Shown here in pieces: positions 37,643-46,735 of a stretch of 64,000 bases of DNA (its first letter is position 1; each line of letters begins with the position of its first letter). The DNA comes from Chloroflexota bacterium (GTDB lineage Bacteria > Chloroflexota > Anaerolineae > Anaerolineales > Villigracilaceae). The notes below the pieces were generated by a model, which was given only the letters and a program-made list of their open reading frames with translations, was not told the origin of the DNA and ran no database searches. The translations under genes were made by a program, and so were the position numbers. Location: assembly GCA_016234495.1 (NCBI GenBank), contig JACRBI010000024.1, positions 181,283 to 245,282 of the forward strand, written 5' to 3'.

Positions 37643-38860
37643 CCTGCCGTTTTCCTCCGGCGGTTTGACGGCGCGAAATTCACGGAACAACAAAAGGTCG
37701 TAGATAATTTTCAATCCGCCGGCGAGGAAGAGCGGAGCGTTGAACAAGGCCGGGATGCTGAAGAAGATGCCGGTCAAACTGGGGGAAACAGCCGCGCCGA
37801 CGGAACGCGCAATAGCAGTCACGCCTGAAGCGGCGGATCGTTCGTCGGGGGACACAACAGCCATCGTGTACGATTGACGCGTGGGCACATCCATCTGTGA
37901 GATGCTGAATCGCAGGAGCAAAATTCCGATCGCGAGCGGCAGGTTCGGCATCAACGGCACGAGCATCAACAAAATATTGGATGGGATGTGCGTGAAAACC
38001 ATCGTGTTGATCAAGCCGATTTTTGCCGCGAGCGGCACAGCCAGCAATGCAGAAATCCCCGCCAGCACATTTGCGCCGAAGAAGATGCTGCCCAGCACGC
38101 CCGAGTTCACGCCGAACTTAACATGGAACCAATACGCGATCATACTTTGCACAACCAGCCCGCCGGCGAAGGCGTCCAATGAAAACAACGCGCTTAGTTT
38201 GAAAACGACTTTGCGCGAGCGATGCAGGCCGAGAGTTTTTTTAACTTCAGTTTTTACGTCTGTCACTTCAATGGCGGACGATACTCCCATGAATAAAATC
38301 AAAAGCAAGATTCCGCCGAGGCCATAGCCCATCAACACCATGCGGTAAGACTCCACTTGAGTCCAGCCGCCGCTTTGCAAAATTTTCGCCAGCCATCCGC
38401 CCGCGAGCGCGCCGGTAGCTGTGGCAAACGAACCGACCATGTTGTACCATGCGAAAATTTTTGTGCGCTGTTCATTGGGGATCAATTGCGTCAAACTTGC
38501 CTGCTCCACCGAAAGGAAGGGGCCGATCTCATTTCCGCTGGGGCTGATGACTCCGATGATGGCGGCCGCCATAAGCAAAATAATATTATGCGTGATGACG
38601 AACACGGCTCCCGCTCCGACCATGAGCAGGGCTCCGATTAAAAGAGTCTTTCTCCGCCCGAACTGATCCGCGTGCGTGGTGAGCCATAACGTGATACCGG
38701 CGTCGCCGGCCAGAGTCAGCGTGAAGAGCAGACCAATTAACTTTTCGTCGAATCCTGTTTCGGCGAGATAAAGAGCGAGTACAACGGAGAGGAATCCGTA
38801 GCAGAACAGGCGGATGATGCGCGTGGAAAAAAGCAGGGTGATGTCGCGTTGATGGGTCAT
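37640..38860 (-). CDS. MFS transporter
   Basis: 406 aa, 12 TM; motif DQFGRRKTLLIGALLM. Confidence 0.9.
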   Translation of the reverse strand: MTHQRDITLLFSTRIIRLFCYGFLSVVLALYLAETGFDEKLIGLLFTLTLAGDAGITLWLTTHADQFGRRKTLLIGALLMVGAGAVFVITHNIILLMAAAIIGVISPSGNEIGPFLSVEQASLTQLIPNEQRTKIFAWYNMVGSFATATGALAGGWLAKILQSGGWTQVESYRMVLMGYGLGGILLLILFMGVSSAIEVTDVKTEVKKTLGLHRSRKVVFKLSALFSLDAFAGGLVVQSMIAYWFHVKFGVNSGVLGSIFFGANVLAGISALLAVPLAAKIGLINTMVFTHIPSNILLMLVPLMPNLPLAIGILLLRFSISQMDVPTRQSYTMAVVSPDERSAASGVTAIARSVGAAVSPSLTGIFFSIPALFNAPLFLAGGLKIIYDLLLFREFRAVKPPEENGR

Positions 38861-38866
38861 GGCGGG

Positions 38867-39727
38867 TTATGGAATGAACAGCCCGGCCGCGCTTTGCGGA
38901 TTGATGCTGCCCTGCAATTCGGCGAAAGGAATGACCACGATCTGCGGGCCGGCCGCGTACGGCGCAACCTGATATTCGTCAAAGGTGATGGTCAGCCCGG
39001 CGTCTGAAATATTCCAGCGCTGATAATTTTCCGGCAGAGGATCTGCGCCGGCCGAGAACATGTCAAAGCCGATATCGCGCGCGGCAAGCTGTGCCTTGCA
39101 GGTATCAGAAACAACTTGCAGGTAGGGTGAGCCCGGGAAGAAAATCTGGTCGAGGTAAATAATGGTCCCGCTTTGCAGGTTGTAGTTCAAGGTCACGCTG
39201 TAATGAGCGGGATGCGCCGCGCCGTCTACGTAGATCGAGATGTCAAATTTGAGGCTCCACACATCTCCGCGCTGGCCAATGACGGAATATTGCATGTCAA
39301 AACTACTGCCTGCCGCAATCGGAGGGTTGGGGGCAAAAGACAGCGTGTCGTTCCTGAACTGGTTGATCTGATCCTGAACAGTTTGATTCAACAGCGTGTT
39401 GAAAGCCGTTACACGCGCGTCGTTCGAGCCTTGCAGGAATGGAATCTGCGCCGTGATGGTGTACGACGGCGTATTGCCCGTCTCGTTGAACGGGGTTGAC
39501 TGCATGGAAAGTAGCTGACTCAAAATCGGAGTCGGCGGCGGGTTGGTCGGCGCGGATGGTGTCAGCGTGGGAATTGGGGTAAAGGTGAGGCTTATGTCAT
39601 CCGCCGCTGGCACAATTGCAGACGCGGGCAGGTCAACGGGCGGCTGCGGCGACGGAGTGCCTACAAGACTGCACGCAAGTGTGAACATCAAAAGGACGAT
39701 TAACAAAAATAGTTTATTTGTTTTCAT
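38867..39727 (-). CDS. DUF3298/RsiV-like lipoprotein
   Basis: LLIVLLMFTLACS lipobox; AHPAHYSVTLNYNLQSGTIIYLDQIFFPGSPYLQVVSDTCKAQL. Confidence 0.8.
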   Translation of the reverse strand: MKTNKLFLLIVLLMFTLACSLVGTPSPQPPVDLPASAIVPAADDISLTFTPIPTLTPSAPTNPPPTPILSQLLSMQSTPFNETGNTPSYTITAQIPFLQGSNDARVTAFNTLLNQTVQDQINQFRNDTLSFAPNPPIAAGSSFDMQYSVIGQRGDVWSLKFDISIYVDGAAHPAHYSVTLNYNLQSGTIIYLDQIFFPGSPYLQVVSDTCKAQLAARDIGFDMFSAGADPLPENYQRWNISDAGLTITFDEYQVAPYAAGPQIVVIPFAELQGSINPQSAAGLFIP

Positions 39728-42252
39728 AACAACTCCTTCAGGATTTCCAATGTTTCAACTTTTCCGCCGATGCCGTTCTCGCCGCCGGGACCCACGCAGG
39801 AGGGACAACCGTCTTCGCATTCACATTCGCTGACCAGCTCATAGGCGCGCTGAATCAACTCGTCGTGGATTTCAAATAACTTCTGGCTGAATCCGATTCC
39901 CGCGGGGACATGGTCGTACAAAACGACAGACGGTTGACCATTGACCGCTGACCAGGCCGGGTCGGTGTGAATTCCCAAGTCACGCGGATCGCACATGAGG
40001 AAGAGCGGCGCGAGGTTGCCGAGGACGAATCCCAGCCCGGCCAGTCCGCTGCGAATGCGGACGTTTTGTTCCACTTTTTTGTGGCAGGCCGGGCAAAGGG
40101 TGGTGAGGTTTTCCAAACGATTTGCCTGATCGCGATCCAGTGCGCCGCCACGCACGAAGGCGCGGAATGGAACCTTGTGATGCACGTCATGCTGGCGCCC
40201 GTTCTCGGTCACGCCGCAGACCTGACATTGATATTGGTCACGCGCGCGCACACGCTCGCGGATTCTCGCCCAGTCGGGGCCGTAGTCGTTTGGGCTGTTG
40301 GACCAGACCCCAGCGTCGCGCAGATGCGAGACTGTCGCTTCGGAAAGAGAAAGCCAGTAGCCAGTTGTCTGCAATTCGGACGGGGGCATATCCAGTGTTT
40401 CTTCGCCCAAATTTTCATATGTGAACCAGCGGATCTTTCTAAAGCCAACAACTTGTGTGGTGACTTGAATTTCGCCGTATGCTTTTTCGCCGCCGTTGAT
40501 TGCAGATTGCTCATTAGTGGAAAGCACTTCGATCTCAGATCTTTGTTGCGCTTCGGTGTAGTAATCGAGGCCGACGGGAATCAACTGCGCAAGTTGATGT
40601 TCGAGGTTGAGCTCCTGCACAAAATATTGCTGGCCTTCGTGCATGTAAATCGCGCCGGGATGCACCATCCACGCAGCGCTTTCGCCATCGACTGTTCCCA
40701 CCGCCCACGGTCTGCCGTCTTCGGTCACGGTTTGCAGCACAATGCTTTGCGCGGATGCGGAACGCAGTGAAATGTTCGCGGCGGGGTATGAGTCCTTCAT
40801 CCAAAAATATTTTTCGTTCGAGAAATGCGCGTCTTGATTCGCGACCAGGAATTCGAGATATTCATCGAGCAGTTCATCGGAGATGCTCCCGAAGCCATCG
40901 CCTTTTTTGAACGGCAATTCAAACATGGCACAGCGCAAATGTTCGAGCAAAATCAAAAGGTGATTTGGGTTAAGCAATGCCTGCTCCGGCGAACTACCGA
41001 AGAAATATTCGGGATGATGCGCGAGGAACTGGTCCAGCGGATTCGGCGACGCGACCAGCACCGACACGGCGGGATCATCACCGCGTCCCGCCCGACCCGA
41101 TTGCTGTCTCGCGCTGGCGATGGTGCCCGGATACCCGACGAGAATTGCCGCGCCCAGCCCGCCGATGTCGATTCCCAATTCAAGCGCATTCGTGGCAACG
41201 ACGGTTTTAACCGAGCCGTCGCGCAATCCCTGCTCGATTTCGCGGCGCTGGTGAGGGAGGTAGCCGGAGCGATAGCCTCTGACCCCTCCCCGGCCCTCCC
41301 CAAATCCATTGGATTTGGGGAGGGAGTCTTGCAAGTAGGTCAAAATAATTTCCACACTTCTGCGCGTCCTTGCAAAGACAACTGATTGAATATTGTGAGT
41401 CAGCAGGTCATTTGCAAGTCGCACGCTTTCCAATAAGCTGCTTTTTCTTAATCCCAGCGAATGGTCTGTGACCGGCGGATTGTAAATAATGAAATGACGT
41501 TCGCCGCGCGAGGAACCGTCGTTGTCAATTAATTCAACTTGTTCTTCGATGAGCTTTTCCGCGAGGTCCTTTGGGTTGCCGATGGTCGCAGAAGCCAGAA
41601 TGAATTGCGGATGCGCTCCGTAAAACTCTGCCACGCGCCGGAGCCTGCGGATGACGTTGGCGACATGCGAGCCAAAAACTCCGCGGTAGGTGTGAGCTTC
41701 GTCAATGACGATGAATTTCAGGTTGCTGAAAAAGTCGCTCCAGTTGGAGTGGTGCGGCAGGATTCCCGTGTGAAGCATATCCGGGTTTGAGAGCACGATG
41801 CGCGCGTTCTTGCGGATGGATGGGCGGGAGGATTGAGGGGTGTCACCATCATAGATTGACGATTTCAGATTTGCAATTTTTGATTGAAAAAACTGAAGAT
41901 TGGATTGTTGATCCTGAGCCAATGCCTTTGTCGGAAATAAATACAGAGCGCGCGCTTCGGGGTTGTGAATCATCTCCGCGAGGACGGGCAGGTTGTAGGC
42001 GAGTGTCTTTCCGCTGGCGGTGCCGGTGGCGAGGATGATGTTTTTTCCGGCGCGGGAATTCATCCATGCCGAGAGTTGGTGTGAATAAAGCTGGTGAATG
42101 TTACGGGTAGATAATGTCTCTCGGAGAGGGGCAGGCAGGTCGGTTGGGAAGGGGTGCGTCTGCGCCGCGCGCGGCGGGGTGGTCTTCCACGCGGAAAAAT
42201 TCGGCGCGGTGTTCTCATCCTGTTTCCAAAAAGCGAGCAAAGATTGAAGCAT
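39724..42252 (-). CDS. DEAD/DEAH-box helicase with DUF1998-type Cys cluster (MrfA/YprA-like) and embedded HNH domain
   Basis: ATGTASGKTLAYNLP, VIDEAHTYRGVFGSH, ATNALELGIDIGGLGAAILVGYPGTIASARQQSGRAGR, C-terminal CECEDGCPSC; HNH RDQYQCQVCGVTENGRQHDVHHKVPF...NLTTLCPACHKKVE. Confidence 0.93.
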   Translation of the reverse strand: MLQSLLAFWKQDENTAPNFSAWKTTPPRAAQTHPFPTDLPAPLRETLSTRNIHQLYSHQLSAWMNSRAGKNIILATGTASGKTLAYNLPVLAEMIHNPEARALYLFPTKALAQDQQSNLQFFQSKIANLKSSIYDGDTPQSSRPSIRKNARIVLSNPDMLHTGILPHHSNWSDFFSNLKFIVIDEAHTYRGVFGSHVANVIRRLRRVAEFYGAHPQFILASATIGNPKDLAEKLIEEQVELIDNDGSSRGERHFIIYNPPVTDHSLGLRKSSLLESVRLANDLLTHNIQSVVFARTRRSVEIILTYLQDSLPKSNGFGEGRGGVRGYRSGYLPHQRREIEQGLRDGSVKTVVATNALELGIDIGGLGAAILVGYPGTIASARQQSGRAGRGDDPAVSVLVASPNPLDQFLAHHPEYFFGSSPEQALLNPNHLLILLEHLRCAMFELPFKKGDGFGSISDELLDEYLEFLVANQDAHFSNEKYFWMKDSYPAANISLRSASAQSIVLQTVTEDGRPWAVGTVDGESAAWMVHPGAIYMHEGQQYFVQELNLEHQLAQLIPVGLDYYTEAQQRSEIEVLSTNEQSAINGGEKAYGEIQVTTQVVGFRKIRWFTYENLGEETLDMPPSELQTTGYWLSLSEATVSHLRDAGVWSNSPNDYGPDWARIRERVRARDQYQCQVCGVTENGRQHDVHHKVPFRAFVRGGALDRDQANRLENLTTLCPACHKKVEQNVRIRSGLAGLGFVLGNLAPLFLMCDPRDLGIHTDPAWSAVNGQPSVVLYDHVPAGIGFSQKLFEIHDELIQRAYELVSECECEDGCPSCVGPGGENGIGGKVETLEILKELL
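39927..39957. repeat. heptad array inside helicase CDS
   Basis: ACAGACG GTTGACC ATTGACC GCTGACC; translated as WSAVNGQPSV on minus strand. Confidence 0.6.
41294..41324. repeat. perfect 14-bp-arm palindrome inside helicase CDS
   Basis: ccctccccaaatcc att ggatttggggaggg; encodes part of SLPKSNGFGEGRGG. Confidence 0.85.
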
Positions 42253-42254
42253 GA

Positions 42255-43268
42255 TTAAACTGCGGAAGGTTCTTCCCCGCCTGTGTGCAGCAAGCGGAAC
42301 GCCCATGCGCCGACCCCGAACGGGACCCAGAATGTGACAGTGCGGTATGTGAGCGTGATGACCACCGCCTGACTCCAGTCCACGCGCAGGGAGGTGAGAG
42401 CCAGCGGCATAAGGCCTTCGACAATGCCAATGCCGGAAGGCGTGGGCGAGACGATCAGAAAAAGATATGCAATCGAAAAGCCGGCGATGATGGTGCCGGC
42501 AGAGAAAGGGACTTCAAAGGAAAGGAAGGCGCAGATAAGAACGCACATCAACAAGGCCTTGTCTAAAATTCCCCACAGCACTGGCCGCACCAGGCTGGAC
42601 GGCTGTTCAGTCAGCCCGGCAAAACCCTCCGAAATTTCATGGGCGAATTCATGCGCGCGGGCTTCGCTCAGGTAGTTCTCTTTGCGAAAGAACCTGACAA
42701 CACGGTTGACGCCGCGCGCAATTTTCGCCAGCAGGTTTCCCAATTTTTCCTCAGAACGATATCCAAGGTAGAGGGTGAAGCCATAACCAATTGCAGTACA
42801 CAAAAGAATGAATGACGCGGAAATTTCACCAGCCGTCAGGTTGTTGCGGCGCACAAGCACGATCAAGCCCAGCGCCAGCACACACAGAAAAGCGGCCTGG
42901 TCGAGCAGAAGGAATAACGCGGCGGCGACTGTCACCTTTCCGGCGGGATGACCGCGCCGGCGGGCTTCGGACGCGAAGAGCGCGATCCCGCCTACGCCGG
43001 CAGTTGGCGCCACCACATTGATGAAATTCGCCGCTGTGGCAATTCGGCTCAAGGTCAAGACCGACTCGTCAATGCCAAGCAGATGGTAGATGGACTGGTA
43101 CATCCGCCCGGTGGTGATGAACCAGATCATTTGAATCAGAATCGCGAGGATGAAAAATCCCAGGTGCGCGTGCTGCAGGGTGATGATGATCGTTTCAAGT
43201 TCGCTAAAACTGATCGCGATGACTGCAATCCCCAAAAACAGGATGATGACCACGAAGAGTTTCTTCAT
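42255..43268 (-). CDS. lysylphosphatidylglycerol synthase TM region / UPF0104 family membrane protein
   Basis: 337 aa; TAGVGGIALFASEARRRGHPAGKVTVAAALFLLLDQAAFL, SPTPSGIGIVEGLM. Confidence 0.88.
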   Translation of the reverse strand: MKKLFVVIILFLGIAVIAISFSELETIIITLQHAHLGFFILAILIQMIWFITTGRMYQSIYHLLGIDESVLTLSRIATAANFINVVAPTAGVGGIALFASEARRRGHPAGKVTVAAALFLLLDQAAFLCVLALGLIVLVRRNNLTAGEISASFILLCTAIGYGFTLYLGYRSEEKLGNLLAKIARGVNRVVRFFRKENYLSEARAHEFAHEISEGFAGLTEQPSSLVRPVLWGILDKALLMCVLICAFLSFEVPFSAGTIIAGFSIAYLFLIVSPTPSGIGIVEGLMPLALTSLRVDWSQAVVITLTYRTVTFWVPFGVGAWAFRLLHTGGEEPSAV

Positions 43269-43280
43269 AGGAAGGTATTA

Positions 43281-43351
43281 TATAATACCCACGGTCAAAA
43301 ATCGCGCTTTCCCCTTTTAAAAAAGCGCGGTTATTGACCGAGTACGGTATA
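43281..43351 (-). repeat. 71-bp hairpin element, copy 1
   Basis: tataatacccacggtcaaaaatcgcgctttccccttttaaaaaagcgcggttattgaccgagtacggtata; long stem. Confidence 0.85.
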
Positions 43352-43359
43352 CATAAAAA

Positions 43360-43386
43360 TAAAAAGGCAGGCTTCGCGCCTGCCTT
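43360..43386 (-). terminator. intrinsic terminator-like hairpin
   Basis: Minus strand AAGGCAGGC GCGAA GCCTGCCTTTTTATTTTT. Confidence 0.75.
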
Positions 43387-43429
43387 CTGAGAGAGTATTC
43401 CTTGAACACCTATTTTATGCAAATCAAGA

Positions 43430-43512
43430 GCATTAACCACTGAGAGCACAGAACCCACAGAGATTTTTAAAGGGCTCTTCTCCGTGATCTTCGTGGTCTC
43501 TGTGGTGAAAAG
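43430..43512. repeat. 9-nt period mirrored array
   Basis: cCACTGAgagCACAGAaccCACAGAga ... tctcCGTGatctTCGTGgtctcTGTGg. Confidence 0.7.
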
Positions 43513-43566
43513 CCTTTCCCGCAGGGGGCTGTGCCAAGAAACACTTTCTGAGGGTATGTGGAATTT

Positions 43567-44265
43567 TCAGCCTCGCCGCCGGCCCGTGCCGCCGACAAGT
43601 GTGACGTAATACAGCAATTGCAGAATGGCGGTGATCAACCCGGCCACGTAGGTCAATGCGGCGGCGTTGAGCACGGCATTGACGCCGCGCTGTTCTTCGT
43701 CGGTCTGGATGATGCCGGTTTGCACGAGCAACTGCTTCGCGCGGGCCGATGCGTTAAATTCCACAGGCAGGGTTGCCAGCGCAAAGACCGCTCCGCCGGC
43801 GAAGACCATCACGCCCAGCCAGGCGAGTTCGGTGAAACGCAGGAACAGCCCGATCATGATCAGGAACCAGCCGAGATTCGAGCCAATGTTGACGACCGGC
43901 ACCAGCGCCGAGCGGAAGCGCAGCGGGAAGTAATCTTCCGCATCCTGCATGGCATGGCCGAGTTCGTGGGCGGCGATTGCGACTGACGCAACCGAAGCGA
44001 CATTGGCAACGCCCTGTGAAAGATAGAGCGTTTTGTTGCGCGGGTCGTAATGGTCGGTGAGGTTGCCAGCCGTGCCTTGAAGCTGCACACCGTACAAATT
44101 GCCGGCTGACATTAATCGCTGCGCGGCCTGTGCGCCGGTCAACCGGCTGGAAGCCTGCACGCGGCTCCACTTGTTGTATGCTGATTTCACGTACCATGAT
44201 GTGAGTCCCATGATGATGAAGGCGGGGATCATATACATCAGGTAGGTTGGGCTAAAGTAAAACAT
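43567..44265 (-). CDS. YugP-like membrane zinc metallopeptidase
   Basis: SVASVAIAAHELGHAMQDAEDY HExxH; hydrophobic C-terminus. Confidence 0.92.
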   Translation of the reverse strand: MFYFSPTYLMYMIPAFIIMGLTSWYVKSAYNKWSRVQASSRLTGAQAAQRLMSAGNLYGVQLQGTAGNLTDHYDPRNKTLYLSQGVANVASVASVAIAAHELGHAMQDAEDYFPLRFRSALVPVVNIGSNLGWFLIMIGLFLRFTELAWLGVMVFAGGAVFALATLPVEFNASARAKQLLVQTGIIQTDEEQRGVNAVLNAAALTYVAGLITAILQLLYYVTLVGGTGRRRG

Positions 44266-44340
44266 TTGGTATTGTCCTTTCTAATTTTGATCTGCCATAT
44301 GTACGCATAATATTCTGAAAGCGTTGCCCGTACTCTTAAT

Positions 44341-45672
44341 TTATGGCACAGGAATATGCGTGGGGATTGCAGTGGGTGACGGCATGGAGGTCGGCAGCGG
44401 GGATCCGTTGAGGATGGCCAGCAAGGTCTGCGCGGCTGTATCCAGTTGCGGGTCGCGCTCTGCGGCGAAGTCGGCTTCTGTGAATTCAACGAGAATATCC
44501 GGAGCAAGCCCGAGCTTGTCAATGGAGCGTTCTTTGGGGGTAAGCCACAATGCCACAGTGATGCCGACAGCGCCCTGGTCATTTTGAAGTGTGATAAAAC
44601 TCTGCACCGAGCCTTTGCCGTAGCTTTGTGTGCCGATCAGTTTTGCACGGCCATAATCCTGGAGCGCGCCTGCTACGATCTCGGAAGCGGAAGCCGTCCC
44701 TTCGTTGACAAGCACCACCAATGGGATTTCCACAGCAGAACCGCCGCCAAGCGACTTGTATGTGGTGAGTTTTCCGTCGCCGAATTTTTCGTAGACAACG
44801 ACTTCATCTTTGGGGAGGAATTCAGAGGCGACAGAGATACCCTGCTCAAGATAACCGCCGCCATTGTTGCGCAGGTCGAGAATCAAGCCCTTCGGGTTTT
44901 GAGCCAGCATTTCTTCAATGGCTTTTTTTAATTCCACATCGGCGGTGTCGCCAAAAGTGACCAGGCGGATGTAGGCAATGCCGTCGGAGCGCAGCTCATA
45001 TTCGACGAGCGGAGTGACGATCTTGGCGCGGGTGATCTTTACGTCAAAGGGGATGTTGACGCCCTTGCGCAAAATGGTCAGAGTGACTTCTGTGCCGCCG
45101 GGGCCAAGCACCTTTTGGCGGGCTTCCTCGGGGTCCACGCCGGTCATGTCTGCGCCGTCAATGGCGATGATCTGATCGCCGGAGCGCAGGCCGGCCTTGT
45201 CGGCAGGCGAGCCCTTGATCGGACTGATGACGGTCAGATATTCGGCAGTGGTATCAACATAAGCGCCAATGCCCTCGTAATCCTTGCCGTTCAAGGCGGC
45301 GTTCTGTTCTTCCAACTGCTTTGGATCGTAAAAATAGTTGCGGCCGATTTCAAGCGTGCTCATCATGCCGTTGATCGCACCGCGCATTAAAGTTACATCG
45401 TCAACGGGCTGCTCGACATAATTTTCGTGGACGAGATTCCAAGCCTCCCAAAATGGCGCGAAGGTATTTTGCAAGTCTGAGGGAGTGGCTGACTGCTGCT
45501 CAGGCGCGACGGTGGATGGAGCCTCTCCGCGCGAGGTTTGTAAATTGGGCAGGCCTGTGACCGGCAGGAGGTGCCCGGCTGCAAATCCGCCGGCGAAGGA
45601 GCCGAGCGCGATCACGATCACGACCAGTACAATTAAAATGTTCTTTAAAGTTTTATTCAAAATTGCCTCCAA
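44341..45672 (-). CDS. ctpA: S41 family C-terminal processing peptidase
   Basis: PDZ (GSPADKAGLRSGDQIIAIDG), NEGTASASEIVAGALQDYGRAKLIGTQSYGKGSVQ catalytic S...K. Confidence 0.94.
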   Translation of the reverse strand: MEAILNKTLKNILIVLVVIVIALGSFAGGFAAGHLLPVTGLPNLQTSRGEAPSTVAPEQQSATPSDLQNTFAPFWEAWNLVHENYVEQPVDDVTLMRGAINGMMSTLEIGRNYFYDPKQLEEQNAALNGKDYEGIGAYVDTTAEYLTVISPIKGSPADKAGLRSGDQIIAIDGADMTGVDPEEARQKVLGPGGTEVTLTILRKGVNIPFDVKITRAKIVTPLVEYELRSDGIAYIRLVTFGDTADVELKKAIEEMLAQNPKGLILDLRNNGGGYLEQGISVASEFLPKDEVVVYEKFGDGKLTTYKSLGGGSAVEIPLVVLVNEGTASASEIVAGALQDYGRAKLIGTQSYGKGSVQSFITLQNDQGAVGITVALWLTPKERSIDKLGLAPDILVEFTEADFAAERDPQLDTAAQTLLAILNGSPLPTSMPSPTAIPTHIPVP

Positions 45673-45762
45673 ATATTGGCTTTATCTCGATAGGAAGATA
45701 TCATTCAGGGATTAATGTTTGCTGAATCCATTGTACGATTTTTGTAAGAATAAACCCGGCGC

Positions 45763-45782
45763 AGGGGCGTAGCTACGCCCCT
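45763..45782. repeat. perfect palindrome overlapping a stop codon
   Basis: aggggcgtagctacgcccct(a). Confidence 0.8.
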
Positions 45783-46005
45783 ATTTTTTTTCATCCTTTT
45801 TCAGTTCCTCGATCTTTTGGCGCAGCTCATCCATGGAATTATCTTTTTTCTGGTTGGATGCGTTCAGGGATTTGCTGATGGTTTCGAGGAATCCTTTTTG
45901 TTTTGAATTCGCCGCGCCGCGCGCAATGGCATACATGACGAAGTTCGCGCCGATCACAAGCGCAATAAAGAGCAAGGCTCCGATCACTGCGGTGTTTGAT
46001 TCCAT
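45781..46005 (-). CDS. small single-TM protein with charged coiled tail
   Basis: MESNTAVIGALLFIALVIGANFVMYAIARGAANSKQKGFLETISKSLNAS...MDELRQKIEELKKDEKK; RBS GGAGATAAC. Confidence 0.65.
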   Translation of the reverse strand: MESNTAVIGALLFIALVIGANFVMYAIARGAANSKQKGFLETISKSLNASNQKKDNSMDELRQKIEELKKDEKK

Positions 46006-46060
46006 TGTTATCTCCAGTAGGGTGGGCTGCAACCTGCCAAAGAGCGTGTTTCGAAATGCT

Positions 46061-46082
46061 GTCAGGCTAAAAGCCTGACCTA
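46061..46082. repeat. palindrome overlapping a stop codon
   Basis: gtcaggctaaaagcctgaccta; same word as 28539..28563. Confidence 0.8.
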
Positions 46083-46715
46083 CGAACCGCTCTTCAAAAT
46101 ATCAGGCAATTCATTCCAGTCTGTGAAATGCGCATCGGCGTCACCGTTGGCTGACTCGCCATACAAAATGCTGAACATGCCGGCCTCGCGCGCCGCGCGC
46201 GTGGTGCGGCGCAGATCGTCGATCATCACACAGCGCGAGGGGTCGGTCTCGCCGGCCAGTTTCATGGCGATCTCGAATGATTCAGGCATCGGCTTGCAGT
46301 ACGGCGTGACCGCGCTCACGTCCACGATGACGGGAAAGAGATCGCGCAGGTTGAGCGCGGTCAACACTCTTTCAGCGTGGGGCATGTCTGCGTTGGTAAA
46401 GATCAGGTTGCGGGTCGGGAGAGATGCGATGACCGAGCGTTGATTCAAGTCCGGGGTCAGGTAATCTTGCAGGCGCAGGTCATGCACATAAGCCAGGAAT
46501 TCATCCGAATTGATTTCATGATTCGCCTGCAAGCCGCGCATGGTCGTGCCGTATTGCAGATAATATTTTTCGCGCAATGCTGGAATTTCATCGACGGGAA
46601 TATTCATCCGCTCGCGCATAAAATCGTTCATGCGCTGTTTGATGGCAAGCCACAAATTTGTGCTGGGCGGATACAGCGTGTCGTCGAGATCGAAAAAAAC
46701 GGTGGTGAATCGCAT
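46080..46715 (-). CDS. HAD family hydrolase (pyrimidine 5'-nucleotidase-like)
   Basis: FFDLDDTLYPPSTNLWLAIKQRMNDFM, NLIFTNAD, CVMIDDLRRTTRAAREAGM. Confidence 0.9.
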   Translation of the reverse strand: MRFTTVFFDLDDTLYPPSTNLWLAIKQRMNDFMRERMNIPVDEIPALREKYYLQYGTTMRGLQANHEINSDEFLAYVHDLRLQDYLTPDLNQRSVIASLPTRNLIFTNADMPHAERVLTALNLRDLFPVIVDVSAVTPYCKPMPESFEIAMKLAGETDPSRCVMIDDLRRTTRAAREAGMFSILYGESANGDADAHFTDWNELPDILKSGS

Positions 46716-46735
46716 TGCGCGATTATAATGCCCCC

